This document shows positions 1-8,429 of a stretch of DNA of 64,000 nucleotides, in pieces. Below the pieces are notes generated by a model. The model made no database searches. It was not told the origin of the DNA and worked only from the letters and a program-made list of their open reading frames with translations. Each line of letters starts with the position of its first letter. Position 1 is the first letter of the stretch. The DNA is from JBPOFM01 sp051252455 (GTDB taxonomy: Bacteria; Bacteroidota; Bacteroidia; Flavobacteriales; Flavobacteriaceae): the NCBI GenBank assembly GCA_051252455.1, contig JBPOFM010000010.1, forward strand, positions 15,038 through 79,037, in the 5' to 3' direction. Made by a program: the position numbers and the translations under genes.

Positions 1-440
1 ATGCCGTTGATATATTTGATTTCGCTTTTCGTAATGAGGAAAACACCAAGTATTACAATTAATCCGAATATTATTTCATACCAAATAATCCGTCTTTTAT
101 AAATCAAAGGCTCTATAAAGGATGCAAAAAAAGCACCTGTAGAAAACATAGCCAAAGTAATTGAAATATTGGATTGTCTAATCGCTTCAAAAAAAGTAAT
201 CCAATGCAGAGCGATAATGACGCCTGCTCCAAAAAAACGGATCATTGGATAGGTATCAACTTTGATCTTAAGTCGTACTAATTTAATGTATATAAACATT
301 AAAATACCCGCAATGCCCATTCGATACCAAACAAGTGCAATGGAACCAATTGAAATCAATTCACCAAGTATAGCAGTAAAGCCAGCAATAAAGACTAAAA
401 AATGAAGATGTAGATAGTTTTTTAGTTTAGCGTTTTGCAT
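1..440 (-). CDS. EamA/DMT-family transporter, N-terminal part
   Basis: Partial gene: the start (ATG at 438-440) is present and the 3' end lies beyond the window. The visible ~146 residues form repeated hydrophobic helices with the RMGIAG and LHWITFFEAI motifs typical of EamA (drug/metabolite transporter) permeases, inner-membrane carriers of small metabolites of unknown identity. The start overlaps the end of the upstream LptF/LptG-family gene by 14 bases, so the two are probably co-transcribed from tgt onward. The substrate cannot be told. Confidence 0.85.
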   Translation of the reverse strand, partial: MQNAKLKNYLHLHFLVFIAGFTAILGELISIGSIALVWYRMGIAGILMFIYIKLVRLKIKVDTYPMIRFFGAGVIIALHWITFFEAIRQSNISITLAMFSTGAFFASFIEPLIYKRRIIWYEIIFGLIVILGVFLITKSEIKYING

Positions 441-1503
441 TGTACAGCATATAAATAGCTAATATACCGAAAACCACATTGGGAAACCATACGGCCACAA
501 TTGGAGGGAAATCTGATTGTTCTGCCATCACTCCAAAAACCTTATCAAAGAAAACATAAACCATAGCGATGGCTATTCCAATAGCCAAATTGACGCCCAT
601 ACCTCCTCTTCTTTTAATAGATGAGACTGCAACGGCAATAATGGTTAAAATGAATACTGAAACAGGCAAACTCCATTTTTTGTATTTCACAACCTCATAG
701 CGACCAATATTGGACGAACCTCTTGCTTTTTCCTTCTTTATAAAACTGTTCAAATCGCTATAGGCTAGCGTTTCTGCAATGTATTCAACAGGTGTTAAAT
801 CATCCATGTCGAAGGTAAAAACCGTATCTTTTCTTCTCGTGACGTCAATGACATCATTGTGTTCACCAATCGTTCGTTTTACATAATTGAACAAGCGGTA
901 TATACTATCTTTTTCTGAATAGGTGATGGTACTTGCAAACATTTTGTATTTCAATTGGTTGCCTTCAAAATGTTCAAATGTGAAATTGCTTCCAGAATTC
1001 TGCTTCGTGTCAAAATTGCTAACGTAGATATAATCGTTGTCATTAATTTGACGGAAAATATCTTTGGTTTGTAGCTCACCTGTCCCTCCTTTGAGATTTT
1101 TATAGATGAATTGATTATAGCCACGACTTGCTTTTGGTGCTAAATACAAACCTAGAATTAGTGCAAATATAGAAACGATCGTAGCACCAATCATATAAGG
1201 TCTCATGAACCTAAAGTAAGATACGCCAGAACTCAAAAAGGCAACAATCTCGGTATTATTAGCCAATTTCGAAGTAAACCATATTACAGATAGGAATAGG
1301 AATAATGGAAATAGAAGGTTCGCAAAATAAATAGTGAAATTTAGATAATATAGAGCTACTTCACCAAACGGTACTTCTTTTTCAAGGATTTTACCAATTT
1401 TTTCAGCAAGATTTACCGTTATCCCAATAGGAATGAATAGCAAGAGCATCATCAAAAATGTGAAGAGATAACGTTTCAGTATGTACCAATCGAGTATTTT
1501 CAA
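427..1503 (-). CDS. LptF/LptG (YjgP/YjgQ) family permease
   Basis: A 358-residue inner-membrane protein with the family's six-helix layout: three N-terminal membrane segments (about residues 12-34, 57-80, 100-124), a large periplasmic jellyroll-like region (about 125-275), and three C-terminal segments (about 277-355). LptF/LptG partner the LptB ATPase to pull lipopolysaccharide out of the inner membrane. Bacteroidota encode more than one paralog, and the one beside tgt is usually annotated LptG, but F and G cannot be separated by eye. It begins 21 bases after the tgt stop and overlaps the next transporter gene, so the three form an operon. Confidence 0.9.
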   Translation of the reverse strand: MKILDWYILKRYLFTFLMMLLLFIPIGITVNLAEKIGKILEKEVPFGEVALYYLNFTIYFANLLFPLFLFLSVIWFTSKLANNTEIVAFLSSGVSYFRFMRPYMIGATIVSIFALILGLYLAPKASRGYNQFIYKNLKGGTGELQTKDIFRQINDNDYIYVSNFDTKQNSGSNFTFEHFEGNQLKYKMFASTITYSEKDSIYRLFNYVKRTIGEHNDVIDVTRRKDTVFTFDMDDLTPVEYIAETLAYSDLNSFIKKEKARGSSNIGRYEVVKYKKWSLPVSVFILTIIAVAVSSIKRRGGMGVNLAIGIAIAMVYVFFDKVFGVMAEQSDFPPIVAVWFPNVVFGILAIYMLYNAKR

Positions 1504-1524
1504 CTTTGCATTCCTATTTTAAAC

Positions 1525-2655
1525 TTACAACCTTTTATCCATTTGCTTTACCATCATATCTTTCCAGGTTCTAAAATCACCTTCTAAAATATGTTTTCGA
1601 GCTTCTCTCACCAACCACATATAAAAACCTAAATTATGAATAGTAGAAATCTGTGCTGCCAAACGTTCATTTACAGAAAATAAATGACGAAGATAGGCTT
1701 TAGAATAATCTGTGTCAACAAATGTCATTCCCATTTCATCGACTGGAGAGAAATCTGCTTCCCACTTTTTGTTTTTGATATTTATTGTTCCACGGGCAGT
1801 AAAAAGCATACCATTTCTTGCATTTCGAGTCGGCATCACACAATCGAACATGTCAATTCCCAAGGCAATATTTTCCAAGATATTAATAGGTGTTCCAACT
1901 CCCATTAAATAGCGTGGCTTATCTTCTGGCAAAATTGCTGTGACTACTTCGGTCATCGCATACATTTCTTCTGCCGGTTCACCAACTGACAAACCACCAA
2001 TTGCATTACCAACAGCACCAGCATTCGCAATATATTCAGCTGATTGTTGTCTCAAATCTTTATAAGTACTTCCTTGGACAATAGGGAAAAACGCTTGGCT
2101 AAATCCATATTTAAAAGGAAGTTTTTCAAGATGATAAATGCAACGATCCAACCAGCGATGTGTCATATGCATACTTCGCTGCGCATACCGATAATCACAT
2201 GGATAGGGCGTACATTCATCAAATGCCATAATGATATCTGCGCCAATAGTCCGTTGTATTTCCATCACATTCTCGGGTGTAAAGACGTGATAACTACCAT
2301 CAATATGTGATTTGAATTTAACGCCTTCCTCTTTTATTTTTCTGTTTGAGGACAAGGAATACACTTGATAACCGCCAGAATCAGTCAATATATTGCGATC
2401 CCAATTCATGAATTTATGAAGCCCTCCCGCTTGTTCAAGAATGGTTGTTTGAGGACGTAAATAAAGATGGTATGTGTTTCCAAGGATGATATCTGGATTG
2501 ATATCATTTTTTAATTCACGTTGATGTACACCTTTGACGGTTCCAACGGTACCTACAGGCATAAAAATTGGAGTCTCAATGACACCATGATCTGTAGTGA
2601 TAGAGCCAGCTCTGGCTTTACTCTGGGGATCCTTGCTTAATAAATTGAATTTCAT
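1525..2655 (-). CDS. tgt: tRNA-guanine(34) transglycosylase (queuine tRNA-ribosyltransferase)
   Basis: Exchanges guanine for preQ1/queuine at the wobble position of GUN-anticodon tRNAs. The ATG at 2655 (MKFNLL...) gives 376 residues and matches the family start; an upstream in-frame ATG adds nine atypical residues. The catalytic-barrel motifs are intact: the general-base DSGGYQ, FDECTPYP, and the nucleophile region MFDCVMPTRNARNG. The C-terminal CxCxxC zinc ligands of the E. coli-type enzyme are absent: the stretch after DFSPVDE reads MGMTFVDTDYSKAY, with no Cys, while the later His of TIHNLGFY is kept. From memory, other flavobacterial Tgt proteins share this. First gene of the tgt-LptG-EamA operon. 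Confidence 0.96.
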   Translation of the reverse strand: MKFNLLSKDPQSKARAGSITTDHGVIETPIFMPVGTVGTVKGVHQRELKNDINPDIILGNTYHLYLRPQTTILEQAGGLHKFMNWDRNILTDSGGYQVYSLSSNRKIKEEGVKFKSHIDGSYHVFTPENVMEIQRTIGADIIMAFDECTPYPCDYRYAQRSMHMTHRWLDRCIYHLEKLPFKYGFSQAFFPIVQGSTYKDLRQQSAEYIANAGAVGNAIGGLSVGEPAEEMYAMTEVVTAILPEDKPRYLMGVGTPINILENIALGIDMFDCVMPTRNARNGMLFTARGTINIKNKKWEADFSPVDEMGMTFVDTDYSKAYLRHLFSVNERLAAQISTIHNLGFYMWLVREARKHILEGDFRTWKDMMVKQMDKRL

Positions 2656-2889
2656 AGGTGGCAAACCTACGTTTTTTTTCAATTATTTATTAATAAAAAT
2701 TTGTTAAGTAGATATGAAGCGAACGGAACAATTTTGGCAAACCTTTCGATTTGAGCTACAGAAAATGCCACAAGGGAGTGTGAGTTATGTGACAGTTTTG
2801 ACAGCGTGCTTTTGGAAGTATGCAAAACAAGTTTCATGAAATTGTTAGCAAAAGTGATGAATTCGTTGATAAGTGCGAGTGTTTCACTT

Positions 2890-2919
2890 TTGTTTCGGGT
2901 TTATAAAACTTTATTTTTG
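2890..2919 (+). promoter_or_regulatory. Bacteroidota-type sigma-A promoter for transketolase
   Basis: TTG at 2890-2892, 19-base spacer, then TATTTTTG at 2912-2919, matching the Bacteroidota consensus TTG-N(17-23)-TAnnTTTG. It lies 25 bases before the transketolase start codon. The rest of the gap back to tgt shows only a doubtful 41-codon ORF (2714-2839). Confidence 0.7.
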
Positions 2920-2944
2920 TCGCAGATAAAATAATAGCTACACT

Positions 2945-3790
2945 ATGTCAGATATAAAACATTTAGAAGATTTAACCACACAGGTAAGACGTGATATTTT
3001 ACGGATGGTTCATAAGGTAAATTCAGGACACCCTGGAGGTTCTTTGGGCTGCGCGGAATTTTTTGTCGCATTATACCAAGAAATAATGGACAGAAAAGAT
3101 GGTTTTGATATGGACGGAATTGGAGAAGACCTCTTCTTCTTGAGTAATGGTCATATTTCGCCTGTTTTTTATAGTGTACTGGCTCGTTCGGGTTATTTTC
3201 CAGTTGATGAATTGAATACCTTTCGATTAATCGATTCCCGTTTACAAGGACACCCAACAACACATGAAGGTTTACCTGGAATTAGAATTGCTTCCGGTTC
3301 ATTAGGTCAAGGAATGTCAGTCGCATTAGGCGCTGCACAAACTAAAAAACTGAATGGCGATACCCATTTGATCTACAGTTTGCATGGTGATGGAGAATTA
3401 CAAGAAGGCCAAAATTGGGAAGCGATCATGTATGCCGCTGGAAATAATGTAGATAATATTATCTCTACCATAGATCTTAACGGTCAGCAAATCGATGGCC
3501 CTACCGACGTAGTATTACCAATGGGTGATTTAAAATTGAAATTTGAAGCGTTTGGTTGGACGGTTGTTGAAATCAAACAAGGCAATAATCTAGAAGAAAT
3601 TCTAAAAGGAATGGCTGTAGCAAAATCCAAAACCGGACAAGGCAAACCAGTCTGTGTGCTTTTAAATACTGTCATGGGGAACGGCGTTGATTTTATGATG
3701 TACACACACGCATGGCATGGTAAAGCACCTAATGATGAGCAATTAGAAATTGGACTGGCACAGAGCGCTGAAACTTTAGGTGACTATTAA
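2945..3790 (+). CDS. Transketolase, N-terminal (TPP-binding) subunit
   Basis: A 281-residue subunit that carries the thiamine-diphosphate/Mg-binding half of transketolase, which transfers two-carbon units in the non-oxidative pentose phosphate pathway. Visible motifs: HKVNSGHPGGSLGCAEF near the N-terminus, GSLGQGMSVALGAAQ, and the TPP signature GDGELQEGQNWEA followed by the DLNGQQIDG metal site. Split transketolases (about 280 + 315 residues) are common in Bacteroidota and Firmicutes. The partner subunit follows 27 bases downstream. Transcribed from the promoter at 2890-2919. Confidence 0.96.
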   Translation: MSDIKHLEDLTTQVRRDILRMVHKVNSGHPGGSLGCAEFFVALYQEIMDRKDGFDMDGIGEDLFFLSNGHISPVFYSVLARSGYFPVDELNTFRLIDSRLQGHPTTHEGLPGIRIASGSLGQGMSVALGAAQTKKLNGDTHLIYSLHGDGELQEGQNWEAIMYAAGNNVDNIISTIDLNGQQIDGPTDVVLPMGDLKLKFEAFGWTVVEIKQGNNLEEILKGMAVAKSKTGQGKPVCVLLNTVMGNGVDFMMYTHAWHGKAPNDEQLEIGLAQSAETLGDY

Positions 3791-3817
3791 TTTTTTTTGA
3801 ACAACGAATTTAGATTT

Positions 3818-4771
3818 ATGAAAACTTACACAAATACAGGAAACAAAGATACACGCTCGGGTTTTGGAGCAGGATTGACGGAGTTAGGACAAACCAATGA
3901 AAACGTTGTGGCGCTTTGTGCTGACTTAATTGGTTCTCTTAAGATGGATGATTTTAAAAAAAACCATCCTGAACGCTTTTTTCAGGTAGGAATTGCCGAG
4001 GCCAATATGATAGGGATGGCTGCAGGAATGACGATAGGTGGAAAAATTCCCTTTACGGGAACTTTTGCCAATTTTTCTACAGGCCGTGTGTATGATCAAA
4101 TCCGCCAAAGTGTTGCCTATTCTGACAAGAACGTAAAAATTTGTGCGTCTCACGCTGGCTTAACACTTGGAGAAGATGGTGCGACACATCAAATATTGGA
4201 AGATATTGGGTTGATGAAAATGTTGCCAGGAATGACAGTGATCAATACGTGTGATTATAATCAAACAAAGGCAGCCACCATGGCAATCGCGGATCATCAT
4301 GGTCCTGTATATCTTCGTTTTGGAAGACCTTCAGTACCAAACTTCACGCCCGAAAATCAAAAATTCGAAATCGGAAAAGCCATTCAACTAACTGAAGGAA
4401 CAGATGTCACCATCGTCGCGACTGGACATTTAGTTTGGGAAGCTCTTGAAGCTGCCAAAACATTAAATGAACAAGGTGTTTCTTGCGAAGTCATTAATAT
4501 TCACACAATTAAACCATTGGATGATGACGCAATCTTAAGTTCGCTTAAAAAAACAGGTTGCATCGTTACTGCTGAAGAACACAATTATTTGGGTGGATTA
4601 GGAGAAAGCGTTGCTAGAGTTTTATCACAAAACAGTCCAACACCACAAGAGTTTGTAGCAACACAAGATACTTTTGGAGAATCCGGAACACCTGCGCAAT
4701 TGATGGACAAGTACGGTTTAAATAGAGAAGCAATCGTGAATGCTGTTAAAAAAGTCGTAAAGAGAAAATAA
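3818..4771 (+). CDS. Transketolase, C-terminal (pyrimidine-binding) subunit
   Basis: Second half of the split transketolase: about 317 residues with the pyrimidine-binding fold (FQVGIAEANMIGMAAGM, HAGLTLGEDGATHQILEDIG) and the C-terminal transketolase domain (VTIVATGHLVWEALEAA, ...EEHNYLGGLGESVA). The ATG at 3818 (MKTYTNTGNKDTR) is preferred to a TTG at 3797, because the sequence resembles family N-termini from there. It works as a heterotetramer with the upstream gene. Highly conserved housekeeping gene. Confidence 0.96.
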   Translation: MKTYTNTGNKDTRSGFGAGLTELGQTNENVVALCADLIGSLKMDDFKKNHPERFFQVGIAEANMIGMAAGMTIGGKIPFTGTFANFSTGRVYDQIRQSVAYSDKNVKICASHAGLTLGEDGATHQILEDIGLMKMLPGMTVINTCDYNQTKAATMAIADHHGPVYLRFGRPSVPNFTPENQKFEIGKAIQLTEGTDVTIVATGHLVWEALEAAKTLNEQGVSCEVINIHTIKPLDDDAILSSLKKTGCIVTAEEHNYLGGLGESVARVLSQNSPTPQEFVATQDTFGESGTPAQLMDKYGLNREAIVNAVKKVVKRK

Positions 4772-4825
4772 TGTTCCTTTGGCAGCGTTCTTGATTGTAG
4801 CAATCGAAACCTTAAAATGAACAGT

Positions 4826-5413
4826 ATGAAAAAATTATTTGTAGTTGCAGCAGTGTTACTTGGCAGCATGGCATCTCAAGGTCAAAACGGCACTGGTTTT
4901 GGTCTTAAAGGTGGTTTAAATTATAATGGCAATGGTGATTATTTCAAATCCATTGGCGCAAATGCCGAGCATCCAGATCGAAATGTTGGCTATCATTTGG
5001 GCATTTTTGCCAAAGTAGGTGATGCCATTTACTTTAAACCCGAATTAATCTACACAAGTACGACAAGTTCTTATGACAGTGAAGACTTCAAAATGAAAAA
5101 ATTTGATGCTCCTCTTTTGATTGGTGCAAAAATAATTGGTCCTGTCAGTGTTTTTGGAGGTCCCTCTTTACAGTATATTGTTGATACCGAATTTGAAGGC
5201 ATCACCATAGATGACGTTCATGATGATTTTAGTGTCGGTCTTAATTTTGGAATAGGATTGAATTTCAACAAGTTGGGAATTGACCTTCGTTATGAACGTG
5301 GTTTTAGCGATAATGAAGCCACATTTATCAATAACAATTTAGGTGCAGGTGTTGTAAGTCGAATAGACACAAGGCCAGAACAACTCATTTTAAGTTTATC
5401 ACTTATTCTATAA
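4826..5413 (+). CDS. Outer-membrane beta-barrel protein (PorT-like family)
   Basis: About 195 residues: a Sec signal peptide (MKKLFVVAAVLLGSMASQGQ) followed by alternating beta strands with repeated GLKGGLNYN, YFKPELIY, LLIGAKIIGPVSVFGGPSLQY and SVGLNFGIGLNFNKLGIDLRYERG, ending in a run of hydrophobic residues. This is the pattern of the small 'outer membrane protein beta-barrel domain' family common in Bacteroidota. An ATG three codons upstream (4817) is an alternative start. Function unknown. A strong terminator follows the stop. Confidence 0.8.
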   Translation: MKKLFVVAAVLLGSMASQGQNGTGFGLKGGLNYNGNGDYFKSIGANAEHPDRNVGYHLGIFAKVGDAIYFKPELIYTSTTSSYDSEDFKMKKFDAPLLIGAKIIGPVSVFGGPSLQYIVDTEFEGITIDDVHDDFSVGLNFGIGLNFNKLGIDLRYERGFSDNEATFINNNLGAGVVSRIDTRPEQLILSLSLIL

Positions 5414-5420
5414 ACAAGAA

Positions 5421-5446
5421 AAGCCGCAATTAAGCGGCTTTTTTTT
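5421..5446 (+). terminator. Rho-independent terminator
   Basis: Perfect 7-bp stem AAGCCGC/GCGGCTT (5421-5427 with 5434-5440), 6-base loop, followed by a T-run. It closes the beta-barrel gene and separates it from the convergent FKBP gene. Confidence 0.9.
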
Positions 5447-5462
5447 ATTGTTTAATTCAAAT

Positions 5463-6398
5463 TTATTCTTGATTGGACTCTCTTGAATCGCTATCTAAAA
5501 AGTTAGGAATTCCGTCACCATCCGAATCATCATTGAATAGATTGCCGTCATTGTTAAGATCTTCATACTTGGTCAAAACACCATCACCATCGTCATCAAC
5601 ATCAAAATAGTTAAAAAGTGTATCACCGTCTGTATCATCATTCAACAAATTTCCGTCTTCATCAATATCCTCTAGATATGAAGGCACTAAATCTGAATCA
5701 TGATCATTCACTTCCGTTTGCAACAATTCAAATTTAAAGATTAAATTTGAATAGCTCGGTACACCAGTTTGCGGCCAACCAAAATAACCCAATCCAGAAG
5801 GCAAGAACATCACTCCTAGACCATAATCGTTATAAGTAAGTGTCCCGTCTGGTTCTACAATTGCATCGCCAGCGGCAGATTTAAATTCTGGCATGACCAA
5901 ACGCCATCCCTGAACAAGATTCATAAGATCGAATGTCAATGGATTTACAGCGCTATCAAAAATATCTCCATCTTGAAGCATCCCAGAATAATTAGTTCTC
6001 ACATCATCACAAAAATGAGGTGACTCTCCTCCTCCTTCATTTAAGGTTAAAATATAATACACATAGTCAGCGTCAAGGTAAGTTGTAGTCTTTGTTTGAA
6101 CTGCATCAATTAACAATGTGTTATCAGAAGGATTTGGCAGTGGCAAATAATCACCATTATCATCTTTTGGTAATTCTGTGATGACGATATCTGCCACTCT
6201 ATAATTTCCAGGCGTATTGAAGGTAGATGAATTATAATAATGTGTTTGTAGATACCCTATCAAAGAATCTCCGTCTATTACTTGTTGTTCTGTGCGATCG
6301 GCCTCAACAAAAGTGTAACCTGAATCATCATCTGGGTTACAAGACAAAAACATTGCAAATGTGGCAAAGGTTAAAAGAGTAATTTTTCTTATGTTCAT
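5463..6398 (-). CDS. FKBP-type peptidyl-prolyl isomerase lipoprotein with C-terminal calcium-binding repeats
   Basis: 311 residues. A lipoprotein signal (MNIRKITLLTFATFAMFLSC, lipobox Cys at residue 20) predicts lipid anchoring in the envelope. The middle (about 60-230) resembles FKBP isomerases of Flavobacteriia: DDVRTNYSGMLQDGDIFDSA, QGWRLVMPEFKSAAGDA, FLPSGLGYFGW. The last ~75 residues are Asp/Asn-rich repeats (DVDDDGDGV, NNDGNLFNDDSDGDGIPNFLDSDS) like thrombospondin type-3 calcium-binding repeats. Likely assists folding of exported proteins. Convergent with the beta-barrel gene and divergent from hslR. Confidence 0.88.
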   Translation of the reverse strand: MNIRKITLLTFATFAMFLSCNPDDDSGYTFVEADRTEQQVIDGDSLIGYLQTHYYNSSTFNTPGNYRVADIVITELPKDDNGDYLPLPNPSDNTLLIDAVQTKTTTYLDADYVYYILTLNEGGGESPHFCDDVRTNYSGMLQDGDIFDSAVNPLTFDLMNLVQGWRLVMPEFKSAAGDAIVEPDGTLTYNDYGLGVMFLPSGLGYFGWPQTGVPSYSNLIFKFELLQTEVNDHDSDLVPSYLEDIDEDGNLLNDDTDGDTLFNYFDVDDDGDGVLTKYEDLNNDGNLFNDDSDGDGIPNFLDSDSRESNQE

Positions 6399-6409
6399 TA
6401 TAGCTTATT

Positions 6410-6444
6410 TTTGGTGTGCAAGATACAATAATATAATATTTTTG
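6410..6444 (+). promoter_or_regulatory. Sigma-A promoter for the hslR-like gene
   Basis: TTTG at 6410-6413, 23-base spacer, TATTTTTG at 6437-6444, about 35 bases upstream of the S4-protein start codon. Fits the Bacteroidota consensus with a long spacer. Confidence 0.55.
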
Positions 6445-6479
6445 TACAATAACATTAACGTAGTTTTTATAATTTTCAT

Positions 6480-6857
6480 ATGCGAATCGATAAATTTCTT
6501 TGGTGTGTCAGATATTACAAAACTAGAACTATTGCCACTGAAGCCTGCAAAAAAGGCCACATAAGAGTCAATGACCAAGTCGTGAAGCCCAGTCGTGAAG
6601 TCTTTCTAACGGATAAAATCATTTTACGCAAGGATCAAATGAATTATCAATTGACTGTCAATGACATTCCACCAAACCGTGTCGGCGCAAAGTTGGTAGA
6701 TATCTATCGAATTGACACCACACCTAAAGAAGCTTTTGAAGCCAAAGAACTTTTAAAGTACTCTAAAGATTATTATCGTAAAAAAGGTGTAGGAAGACCT
6801 ACTAAAAAAGACCGACGTGATATTGATGATTTTTATGAAGATAAAGAGGTCGAATAA
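6480..6857 (+). CDS. hslR: S4-domain RNA-binding protein, Hsp15-like
   Basis: 125 residues. The N-terminal ~60 residues are an S4 domain (MRIDKFLWCVRYYKTRTIATEACKKGHIRVNDQ in the genome, typical of heat-shock protein 15), and the C-terminus is basic and charged (RKKGVGRPTKKDRRDIDDFYEDKE). In E. coli, Hsp15 binds stalled 50S subunits carrying nascent peptidyl-tRNA and helps recycle them. Followed 37 bases later by a phosphoribosyltransferase gene on the same strand. Confidence 0.9.
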   Translation: MRIDKFLWCVRYYKTRTIATEACKKGHIRVNDQVVKPSREVFLTDKIILRKDQMNYQLTVNDIPPNRVGAKLVDIYRIDTTPKEAFEAKELLKYSKDYYRKKGVGRPTKKDRRDIDDFYEDKEVE

Positions 6858-6894
6858 ATGAACTGTTTTTTATCTTTGAACAAATACATCTCGT

Positions 6895-7398
6895 ATGACC
6901 TCTACTAAACTTATCATTTTAGATCATAAAGAAATTAATCATAAGATTAAGCGAATAGCATATCAAATCTATGAAAGCAATGTCAATGAGACCGAAGTCA
7001 TTCTTGCGGGAATTGACTCAAACGGCTACATTCTGGCAAAAAAATTAAAGTCATCTTTGGATAAGATATCAGATATCAATTCCGTTTTGTGTAAAGTTAG
7101 TATCGATAAAAAAAACCCATTATCCAATATAACAACATCATTAAAACCAGAAGAATACGCCCATAAATCAATTGTATTAATTGATGATGTTTTAAATTCG
7201 GGGAGCACACTTATTTATGGAGTCAAGTATTTTTTGGATGTGCCGCTGAAACAATTTAAAACTGCTGTATTGGTGAACCGAAATCATAAAAAATTTCCAG
7301 TAAAAGCTGATTTCAAGGGCATTTCATTGTCAACTTCCTTAAATGAACACGTCGAAGTGATTTTGGAAGGAAAAGTGTTCGAAGCTTATTTAAAATAA
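6895..7398 (+). CDS. Phosphoribosyltransferase (PyrR/type I PRTase family)
   Basis: 167 residues with the type I PRTase fold. The PRPP-binding loop is SIVLIDDVLNSGSTLIYG (about residues 90-107), preceded by AGIDSNGYILAKKL for the pyrophosphate loop. Flavobacterial proteins of this kind are often annotated PyrR-like or simply phosphoribosyltransferase; the nucleobase substrate is not evident. A TATCTTTG at 6871-6878 could be its own -7 element. The 3' end overlaps the convergent aroK gene by 9 bases. Confidence 0.85.
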   Translation: MTSTKLIILDHKEINHKIKRIAYQIYESNVNETEVILAGIDSNGYILAKKLKSSLDKISDINSVLCKVSIDKKNPLSNITTSLKPEEYAHKSIVLIDDVLNSGSTLIYGVKYFLDVPLKQFKTAVLVNRNHKKFPVKADFKGISLSTSLNEHVEVILEGKVFEAYLK

Positions 7399-7908
7399 TT
7401 CCATTACAATTGCTGCACTGATTTCTTCGACTGATTTTTTGTCAATAGTCAATGTCGCATCAGCTTGATTGTAGAAGTATGAACGTTCAAAAAGATGCTT
7501 ACCAATAAATTCTGTCATTTCATCTTTTGTATTTAAATGTGCAATCATAGGTCTCATCGCTCTTTCATTGAATAATCTATCAACCAACGTTGGGATTGAC
7601 GCTTTGAGATACAAACTTTTAATATTTGTAGCCTCATTAATGATTTGCATATTGTTTCCATAACAAGGTGTTCCACCTCCCAAAGAGATCACTACGTTTT
7701 CATTTCTAATAATTTCCTTTAGATAACGATTCTCAATTTTTCTGAAATATATTTCTCCTTTGGTGGAAAACAAGTCTGAGATTGATGCCCCTTCTGCTTC
7801 TTCGATATAATTGTCTAAATCTAAAAAATCGAGATTTAGTGTTTGAGAGAGATTCTGGCCTATGGTAGATTTTCCAGACCCCATATATCCAATTAATATA
7901 ATATTCAT
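7390..7908 (-). CDS. aroK: Shikimate kinase
   Basis: 172 residues, normal family length. Phosphorylates shikimate at the 3-hydroxyl in aromatic amino acid synthesis. Seen: Walker A GYMGSGKSTIG (residues 7-17), LDLDNYIEEAEG with the shikimate-binding Asp, FRKIENRYL with the substrate Arg, and the SLGGGTPC loop (about 80-87). The LID region near RAMRP is present. Convergent with and slightly overlapping the PRTase gene. Confidence 0.96.
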   Translation of the reverse strand: MNIILIGYMGSGKSTIGQNLSQTLNLDFLDLDNYIEEAEGASISDLFSTKGEIYFRKIENRYLKEIIRNENVVISLGGGTPCYGNNMQIINEATNIKSLYLKASIPTLVDRLFNERAMRPMIAHLNTKDEMTEFIGKHLFERSYFYNQADATLTIDKKSVEEISAAIVMELF

Positions 7909-7984
7909 AATTAAGCTTATAATTTGATTTTAAATACCTTAAATAATTATTTCAAAAAAAAAACAAATTTATATCAAAAAAGCG

Positions 7985-8015
7985 TTGCATTATAAGTTAA
8001 ACGTTTTTATATTTG
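7985..8015 (+). promoter_or_regulatory. Promoter of tRNA-Lys
   Basis: TTG at 7985-7987, 20-base spacer, TATATTTG at 8008-8015: a near-perfect Bacteroidota promoter placing the transcript start about a dozen bases before the tRNA. The downstream TATATTTGCACC string recurs exactly before tRNA-Leu. Confidence 0.75.
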
Positions 8016-8033
8016 CACCCTCGTAAAACGAAA

Positions 8034-8106
8034 GACTCGATAGCTCAGTTGGTAGAGCACAACACTTTTAATGTTGGGGTCCTGGGTTCGAGCCCCAGTC
8101 GGGTCA
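8034..8106 (+). tRNA. tRNA-Lys (anticodon TTT)
   Basis: Complete 73-base cloverleaf. The acceptor GACTCGA pairs with TCGGGTC (one T-G wobble). The D-arm has AGCTCAGTTGGTAGAGC, the anticodon stem CAACA/TGTTG encloses CTTTTAA with anticodon TTT, and the T-arm is CTGGG-TTCGAGC-CCCAG. The discriminator is A, and CCA is not encoded. Confidence 0.97.
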
Positions 8107-8132
8107 CAGGTGGAGACACCAATTACGACCAA

Positions 8133-8167
8133 AACCTCGCTAATCTTATGATTGGCGGGGTTTTTTA
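8133..8167 (+). terminator. Terminator downstream of tRNA-Lys
   Basis: Long near-perfect hairpin, AACCTCGCTAATC (8133-8145) pairing with GATTGGCGGGGTT (8150-8162) around a TTAT loop, then T-rich sequence. It ends the tRNA transcript immediately before the photolyase remnant. Confidence 0.88.
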
Positions 8168-8426
8168 TTACAAGCAATTAAGTTATTATATGCAAGCCTT
8201 TGAGATTTACTATACAAATCCCGTACATCAAAGTTTAAAGTATAAGGCTAATGAATACATCGCCAAATGGATACCAGAATTGAGCCATGTCACAGATAAC
8301 AAAATTCACGCCCCTTGGATGTTCAAGGGATTGATTGATACAACCCACTATCCCAAACCGATTGAAGTTTACAAAAAGTGGTCCCGCTCCATAAACAGAA
8401 TTATGGAGGCAATAAAAGAACAATAA
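8168..8426 (+). pseudogene. C-terminal remnant of a DNA photolyase/cryptochrome
   Basis: An open frame running through the tRNA ends here. Its last ~77 residues resemble the C-terminus of the photolyase FAD-binding domain: YTNPVHQSLKYKANEYIAKWIPELS, then DNKIHAPW and YPKPI, matching the family pattern NPxxQSxKYDxxxxYIxxWxPEL...IHxPW...YPxPI. Everything N-terminal (about 400 residues) is missing: a tRNA gene and its terminator stand in its place. No convincing start codon or ribosome site precedes it (ATG at 8190 is possible). Most likely a deletion relic. The following terminator is shared with the convergent gene. Confidence 0.65.
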
Positions 8427-8429
8427 AAA

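Noticed and set aside
2714..2839. A 41-codon open frame (MKRTEQFWQTF...) between tgt and transketolase
   Set aside because: No ribosome site, no recognisable family and no partner; could be chance or a decayed gene, so not listed as a CDS.
8013..8167. Open frame continuing upstream through tRNA-Lys into the photolyase remnant
   Set aside because: It overlaps a perfect tRNA and its terminator; only the part after the terminator resembles a protein family.
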